Shown here one piece after another: positions 51,675-55,634 of a DNA stretch of 55,634 nucleotides; the stretch's first letter is position 1; each line of letters begins with the position of its first letter. Under the pieces are notes generated by a model. It ran no database searches. It was not told the origin of the DNA and worked only from the letters and a program-made list of their open reading frames with translations. A program made the position numbers and the translations under genes. This stretch comes from an uncultured Bacilli bacterium (lineage in GTDB: Bacteria > Bacillota_I > Bacilli_A > RFN20 > CAG-631), in NCBI GenBank assembly GCA_934215405.1, contig CAKPZU010000002.1:1-55634 (forward strand), given 5' to 3'.

Positions 51675-54600
51675 ATGAGAACGAAAAAGATAAAATTTTC
51701 AGTTTTATTACTTTTTATGATGACATTTGGCATTTTAATGCTAATATTCTTTAATGATGTTGCCATTCCTACATATGCAAGTCGCAGTAGCTTAGGAACT
51801 GATACTAGTGATGAATGGAGTGGTAGTCAAACTACAGAAAATCTTATAACCATTAAAAGTGGAAAACTAATTAATCAAGGTTGGAACATTCATAGTGAAA
51901 TAAATGGTGATGCCAAATGGTATAAAGATGTCAATCTAGATACTCCTGAATATGGTTGGGGAATTCAAGCTGCTGGCTCTAGTGATGATATTGGAAATAA
52001 GGACTATGAAAATGGCGTTTGGTATCGAATTACTCTTTCAGAGGATGATCAAGCAAGGGCTAATAAAAGCGAGCTATTAGTGTCAGCTAAAGCATTATAC
52101 TATAGGCAATCTACTTTTACCCATTATATTTCTTTAAAATTATTCTATGATGAAAAAGATGGAAAGCAAATCACCTCTACAACAAAAACAGCAAAAATAA
52201 GCTTTAGTGCATATGAATTAAGCATTCAGAACTTTGTGGTTCCTAAAAATACTGCATCAATTCGTTATTATGTATCTAACTGGGGTGGTGGTGCAGCTAG
52301 ACCATTTATTGGAAATTTGACATGTACTTTAACAGATAAAACTGCTCCTAAAGTTAAAGAGGTTGCGTTTGATAAGGACAATAGCAGTATTGTAGATAGT
52401 ATAAATAATATAGCAATTAAAGGCGATACTTTAAAATATTACGTGCAATTTGATGAAAAAGTAGCTGTTGATTCTTATGGTACTGCATTACTTGTTTTTG
52501 ATCCAGATCAAAGCAGTAATAAAGAAACACTTAAACAAGTAATACCTACAACTTCTTTAGTTGATGAAAATGGAATGAGTAAAGTTATTTATTCCTATAC
52601 TTTACCTGAAATTCGATATGATGGCATCATATCACTTCCTTCTATCCAAGATCTAACTGTCACAGATAAGGCTGGCAATTCTTATACTTATAGTAATTCA
52701 TCAATCTCAACAACTAAAGTACAATTTTATTGTAAACTATTTGTTTCTTATTCATTATCAAAAAACATTACGTTTACTGGAGAAACTAGAACATATTATT
52801 TAAAAGACTATACAGCTACACTTACTCCAGAAACAGGATATGATCTTCCAAATGATATTACAATTATTATTGATAATAAGAATTTAGATAAAAGCGCTTA
52901 TACATATGATAGCACTAATGGTAAATTAACAATTAAGGGTAAATATGTTATAGGTGACATATCAATTAAAGCATATGGTGTTGCTAAAAAAACCACTATA
53001 TCATTAGATCCTCAAGGTGGAACTGGTGGAAATTCATCTATAGAAGCAACATATGGTGCCAAAATGCCAAGTGTAAGTATTCCATCACGTACTGGATATA
53101 CATTTGTACAATATAACTCACAAAGAGATGGATTAGGAGTTATGTATTATGATAATAATGGAAATAGTGCTATAAATTGTGACGTCTATAATCCAACAAC
53201 TCTTTATGCTATTTGGAAAGCAAATTCTTATACAATAAAATATGATACAAATAAACCTACCAGTGCAAGTAGTAATGTAACTGGAACTACATCAAATTCA
53301 ACTCATACCTATGATGCTACTAAATCACTTTCTAAAAATAATTATTATTTAAAAGGATGGACATTTGTTGGTTGGTCTAAAGTAAAAAATGGCACAATTG
53401 CATATGCTGATGGTCAAGAAGTTAAAAATTTGACAGCAATAGATGGTGATACAGTAACCCTTTATGCTATTTGGAAAGCAAATACATATAAAGTTTCATA
53501 TAATGCTAATCAGCCTAAAAATGCAAGTAAAACTGTAAGTGGTAGCGTGCTTGATACAACCCATACTTATGATGTTTCCAATAATTTAAGAAATAATGCT
53601 TATTCTCTTACTGGTTGGACATTTACTGGCTGGTCTACTAACCCTGATGCTAATGTAGCAAAATATAAAGATAAAGCAAGTGTTAAAAATCTTACGGATG
53701 CTGATGGTGACGTAGTTACACTATATGCTATTTGGAAGGCAAATACTTATTCAATTGCTTATGATAGTAATAAACCCATAAAAGCAAGTAATAATGCCAT
53801 GGGAAATATGAGTGATTCTAAAGTAACATATGATACAAATAGTACTTTAACTGATAATACTTATTCTCTTACTGGCTGGACATTTGTTGGTTGGTCTATA
53901 AATAATGATGGAAATATTGATTTTAAGGATAATGCTACAATTAAAAATCATTTAACATCAACAGATGGTGACACAGTAACTCTTTATGCTGTTTGGAAAG
54001 AAAACACATATAATATTTCTTTTGATACAAATGGTGGAAGCTTTATGGATTCCATCCAAGTTAAATATGATAACAATATATCAACAATTAATATTCCAAC
54101 ACGCAAAGGCTACAATTTCTTAGGATTCTTTACTGTAAAAAATGGAAAAGGGACAAAATATTATAATGAAGATGGTACATCAACTATTAAATATAGAACA
54201 ACTAATGATATAAATTTATATGCTTATTGGACTCCAATCCACTATAATATAGAGCTATATAGTAATGGTAGCTATGTAGGTGTTATTAAAAATGTTGAAT
54301 ATGGTAAATTAAATCTTCCTTCAAATACTGAATTAAAAATATATAAAAATAACTTCAATTTCGTTGGTTGGAATATATATGATGATCAAAATTGGAGTAT
54401 GTACAATGCTAATAAAGATTATGCTGTTGGTCTTGCAACAGGAGATGGCGATACTATTATTCTTTATGCGTCATGGATAGAGAAAAATATTTATACAATA
54501 TCTTATGATGCTAATGGGGGTGTTGGCGCTCCACAAATGACACAAGCTCATGAGGATGAGACTATTGCTTTAAGTAATATTACACCTTCAAGAAAGAATT

Positions 54601-55547
54601 ATACTTTCATTGGTTGGTCTACTAGTAGTAATGCAACTACTGCTTCTTATTATCCAAGCGATGAATTTACAATGGGAAATGAAGTTGTTACACTTTATGC
54701 TATTTGGAAAAATAATCCTTCTCTTTCATATTCAGCTAATGGTGGTACATTTACTAATGCTCCTTTCCCTCTATATCCATGTATCGGTGAAACAATAAAA
54801 ATTACTTCTTTCATTCCTAAAAAAGATGGATATTTATTTGCTGGTTGGGGTATTACAAGTGATGCTACATCAGCTATTTATAAAGCAAATGATAGCTATA
54901 CAATGGGTGATAGTAATACCATTCTTTATGCCATATGGAAAAAAGCTCAATATGAAGTTACAACAACTATTTCTGATGGCTACACTATTAATGGATTAAA
55001 AAATAATTATTATTATGATGATGTTATGTCATTTAATGTAACAGGAGTACAAGCAAAGGTTTATATTAATGGTCAGCTTGTTAATAAAGATCAAGATGGT
55101 AATTATACATTTACCGTTAAAGAAAAAACACATGTTTATATTGCTAATGGTGCTAAAAAATCATTAATTTATTCAGCTAATGGTGGTAGTGAAGCTCCAT
55201 TTGATAGTAAATCATATGATAATGGCTCAGCAGCAACTATTTCTTCTTTAAAGCCTATTCGCTTAGGCTATACATTTGCTGGTTGGTCTACTAATAAGGA
55301 AGCAACAAGTGCTGAATATACTAGTGGTTCTGCTCTTACATTTGCAAGCGAAGATATTATTCTTTATGCTGTTTGGAAAGCTAATACCTATACTATTTCT
55401 TATGATGCAAATAGTGGAAATGGTACTATGGAAAATGATTCATTATTATTTAATGAGAAAAAATCACTTTCGATAAATTCATTCTCTAAAACTGGATATA
55501 CTTTCATTGGTTGGTCAATTACTCCAAATGCAATATCATCAACTTAA
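51675..55547 (+). CDS. Secreted repeat protein with Listeria/Bacteroides-type (InlB B) repeats
   Basis: 1290 residues from the ATG at 51675 (GTGAGG upstream; a GTG at 51663 is part of that site). A signal peptide (KKIKFSVLLLFMMTFGILMLI; region 4-24) ends near ATPTYAS-like PTYAS. Residues about 40-225 are a jelly-roll-like domain (WYKDV, GVWYRITLSEDDQ, YVSNWGGGAARPFIG). About 230-440 is an Ig/sandwich part. From about 440 come nine repeats closing in LYAIWK or variants, with GWTFVGWS cores; a tenth breaks off at GWSITPNAISST. No LPxTG or other anchor is present. It is divergent from the two-component operon that may control it. Confidence 0.9.
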   Translation: MRTKKIKFSVLLLFMMTFGILMLIFFNDVAIPTYASRSSLGTDTSDEWSGSQTTENLITIKSGKLINQGWNIHSEINGDAKWYKDVNLDTPEYGWGIQAAGSSDDIGNKDYENGVWYRITLSEDDQARANKSELLVSAKALYYRQSTFTHYISLKLFYDEKDGKQITSTTKTAKISFSAYELSIQNFVVPKNTASIRYYVSNWGGGAARPFIGNLTCTLTDKTAPKVKEVAFDKDNSSIVDSINNIAIKGDTLKYYVQFDEKVAVDSYGTALLVFDPDQSSNKETLKQVIPTTSLVDENGMSKVIYSYTLPEIRYDGIISLPSIQDLTVTDKAGNSYTYSNSSISTTKVQFYCKLFVSYSLSKNITFTGETRTYYLKDYTATLTPETGYDLPNDITIIIDNKNLDKSAYTYDSTNGKLTIKGKYVIGDISIKAYGVAKKTTISLDPQGGTGGNSSIEATYGAKMPSVSIPSRTGYTFVQYNSQRDGLGVMYYDNNGNSAINCDVYNPTTLYAIWKANSYTIKYDTNKPTSASSNVTGTTSNSTHTYDATKSLSKNNYYLKGWTFVGWSKVKNGTIAYADGQEVKNLTAIDGDTVTLYAIWKANTYKVSYNANQPKNASKTVSGSVLDTTHTYDVSNNLRNNAYSLTGWTFTGWSTNPDANVAKYKDKASVKNLTDADGDVVTLYAIWKANTYSIAYDSNKPIKASNNAMGNMSDSKVTYDTNSTLTDNTYSLTGWTFVGWSINNDGNIDFKDNATIKNHLTSTDGDTVTLYAVWKENTYNISFDTNGGSFMDSIQVKYDNNISTINIPTRKGYNFLGFFTVKNGKGTKYYNEDGTSTIKYRTTNDINLYAYWTPIHYNIELYSNGSYVGVIKNVEYGKLNLPSNTELKIYKNNFNFVGWNIYDDQNWSMYNANKDYAVGLATGDGDTIILYASWIEKNIYTISYDANGGVGAPQMTQAHEDETIALSNITPSRKNYTFIGWSTSSNATTASYYPSDEFTMGNEVVTLYAIWKNNPSLSYSANGGTFTNAPFPLYPCIGETIKITSFIPKKDGYLFAGWGITSDATSAIYKANDSYTMGDSNTILYAIWKKAQYEVTTTISDGYTINGLKNNYYYDDVMSFNVTGVQAKVYINGQLVNKDQDGNYTFTVKEKTHVYIANGAKKSLIYSANGGSEAPFDSKSYDNGSAATISSLKPIRLGYTFAGWSTNKEATSAEYTSGSALTFASEDIILYAVWKANTYTISYDANSGNGTMENDSLLFNEKKSLSINSFSKTGYTFIGWSITPNAISST
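52993..55545 (+). repeat. Coding tandem repeats of the InlB-B / Flg_new type
   Basis: Nine full repeats of about 60-90 residues ending LYAIWK, LYAVWK, LYAYWT or LYASWI, plus a truncated tenth. Repeats two to four (about 53224-54000) are the most alike (YDTNKP/YNANQP/YDSNKP starts, GWTFVGWS, DGDTVTLYAIWK), indicating recent duplication. Confidence 0.85.
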
Positions 55548-55577
55548 GAGGATTACCATTAATCCTCTTGTTTTTTT
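55546..55577 (+). terminator. Terminator of the repeat-protein gene
   Basis: AAGAGGATTA (55546-55555) and TAATCCTCTT (55560-55569) form a perfect 10-bp stem with a CCAT loop, then GTTTTTTT. The left arm starts inside the TAA stop codon. Confidence 0.9.
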
Positions 55578-55585
55578 ATCAAAAT

Positions 55586-55606
55586 GTATTATAATAATTA
55601 TAATAC
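55586..55606. promoter_or_regulatory. 21-bp palindrome ahead of the last gene
   Basis: Arms GTATTATAAT and ATTATAATAC around one A, containing TATAAT on both strands. It lies 16 bp before the start at 55623, so it could be the -10 region plus operator. AT-rich palindromes also arise by chance. Confidence 0.4.
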
Positions 55607-55622
55607 AATAGGAGGCATTTGT

Positions 55623-55634
55623 ATGTATCCAGAT
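55623..55634 (+). CDS. Start of a gene cut by the window edge
   Basis: AGGAGG (55610-55615) is followed 7 nt later by ATG and then TATCCAGAT to the end of the window (M-Y-P-D). The ribosome site is ideal; the product cannot be named. Confidence 0.6.

Noticed and set aside
1..55634. CRISPR arrays, tRNA or rRNA genes, insertion sequences, prophage genes
   Set aside because: No regularly spaced direct repeats with unique spacers, no tRNA-like cloverleaf ends, and no transposase, integrase or phage structural proteins were found by reading both strands.

Overview
The window is very AT-rich and uses the standard bacterial code: TGA is a real stop (for example at 7570-7572) and Trp is TGG. Gene starts carry strong Shine-Dalgarno sites and promoters look like sigma-A. 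The gene content points to an anaerobic, fermentative, Gram-positive-type bacterium: AdhE, a monomeric [FeFe] hydrogenase, a hydrogen-sensing PAS hydrogenase with a SpoIIE-type phosphatase, Rex, MurC, CotH, a YfhO/CsbB-like cell-envelope glycosylation pair, and Listeria/Bacteroides-type repeat surface proteins. An uncultured gut Bacilli lineage is the best guess; this is inference from gene content, not a database result.

Layout. 1-2188: a cut-off gene end, two unrecognised ORFs, then a structured non-coding stretch ending in a clear terminator. 2189-7572: an AAA-ATPase/PD-(D/E)XK gene with its own repeat-rich promoter, then murC, a CotH lipoprotein and a DUF523 gene. 7583-13438: an addA-addB recombination nuclease operon with a Walker-less, short AddB led by a small unknown ORF. 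13559-15430: a prepilin-like surface protein whose promoter spacer contains a 9-bp G tract. 15536-22630: two paralogous AAA_14/DUF4143 ATPases, around a DUF378 protein, a LolA-fold membrane-anchored protein and an M-domain-less Clp ATPase. 22685-29627: a putative alpha-galactoside operon (TIM-barrel isomerase/epimerase, GH36 alpha-galactosidase, TldD, TldE, a membrane protein, an aldose-epimerase-like protein) behind a palindromic operator. 29762-38109: DUF1540, fhs and yfhO, facing a GT2 glycosyltransferase and a CDF metal exporter, then a YwaF-like membrane protein.

38180-47059 is an operon of about 9 kb, read right to left: rex, adhE, a phosphotransferase, two tandem [2Fe-2S] thioredoxin-fold proteins, a sensory hydrogenase (HydS-like), a SpoIIE-type phosphatase and a group-B-like [FeFe] hydrogenase. 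It ties NADH sensing, ethanol formation, H2 sensing and H2 metabolism into one transcript. 47162-51453 holds a YfcE phosphoesterase, a LysR regulator and a two-component system whose sensor kinase is split by one in-frame TAA. 51675-55547 encodes a 1290-residue secreted repeat protein that stops inside its tenth repeat; a new gene begins at 55623.

The most unusual pattern concerns the three unrelated-in-position ATPase/nuclease genes (2189-4033, 15536-16846, 21299-22630). Each has a near-consensus promoter with exactly 17-bp spacing, decorated with its own private set of repeated or palindromic sites. This looks like three separately autoregulated, selfish or defence-like single-gene units. 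The other strong leads are the poly-G promoter (probable phase variation) and the kinase interrupted by a single stop.
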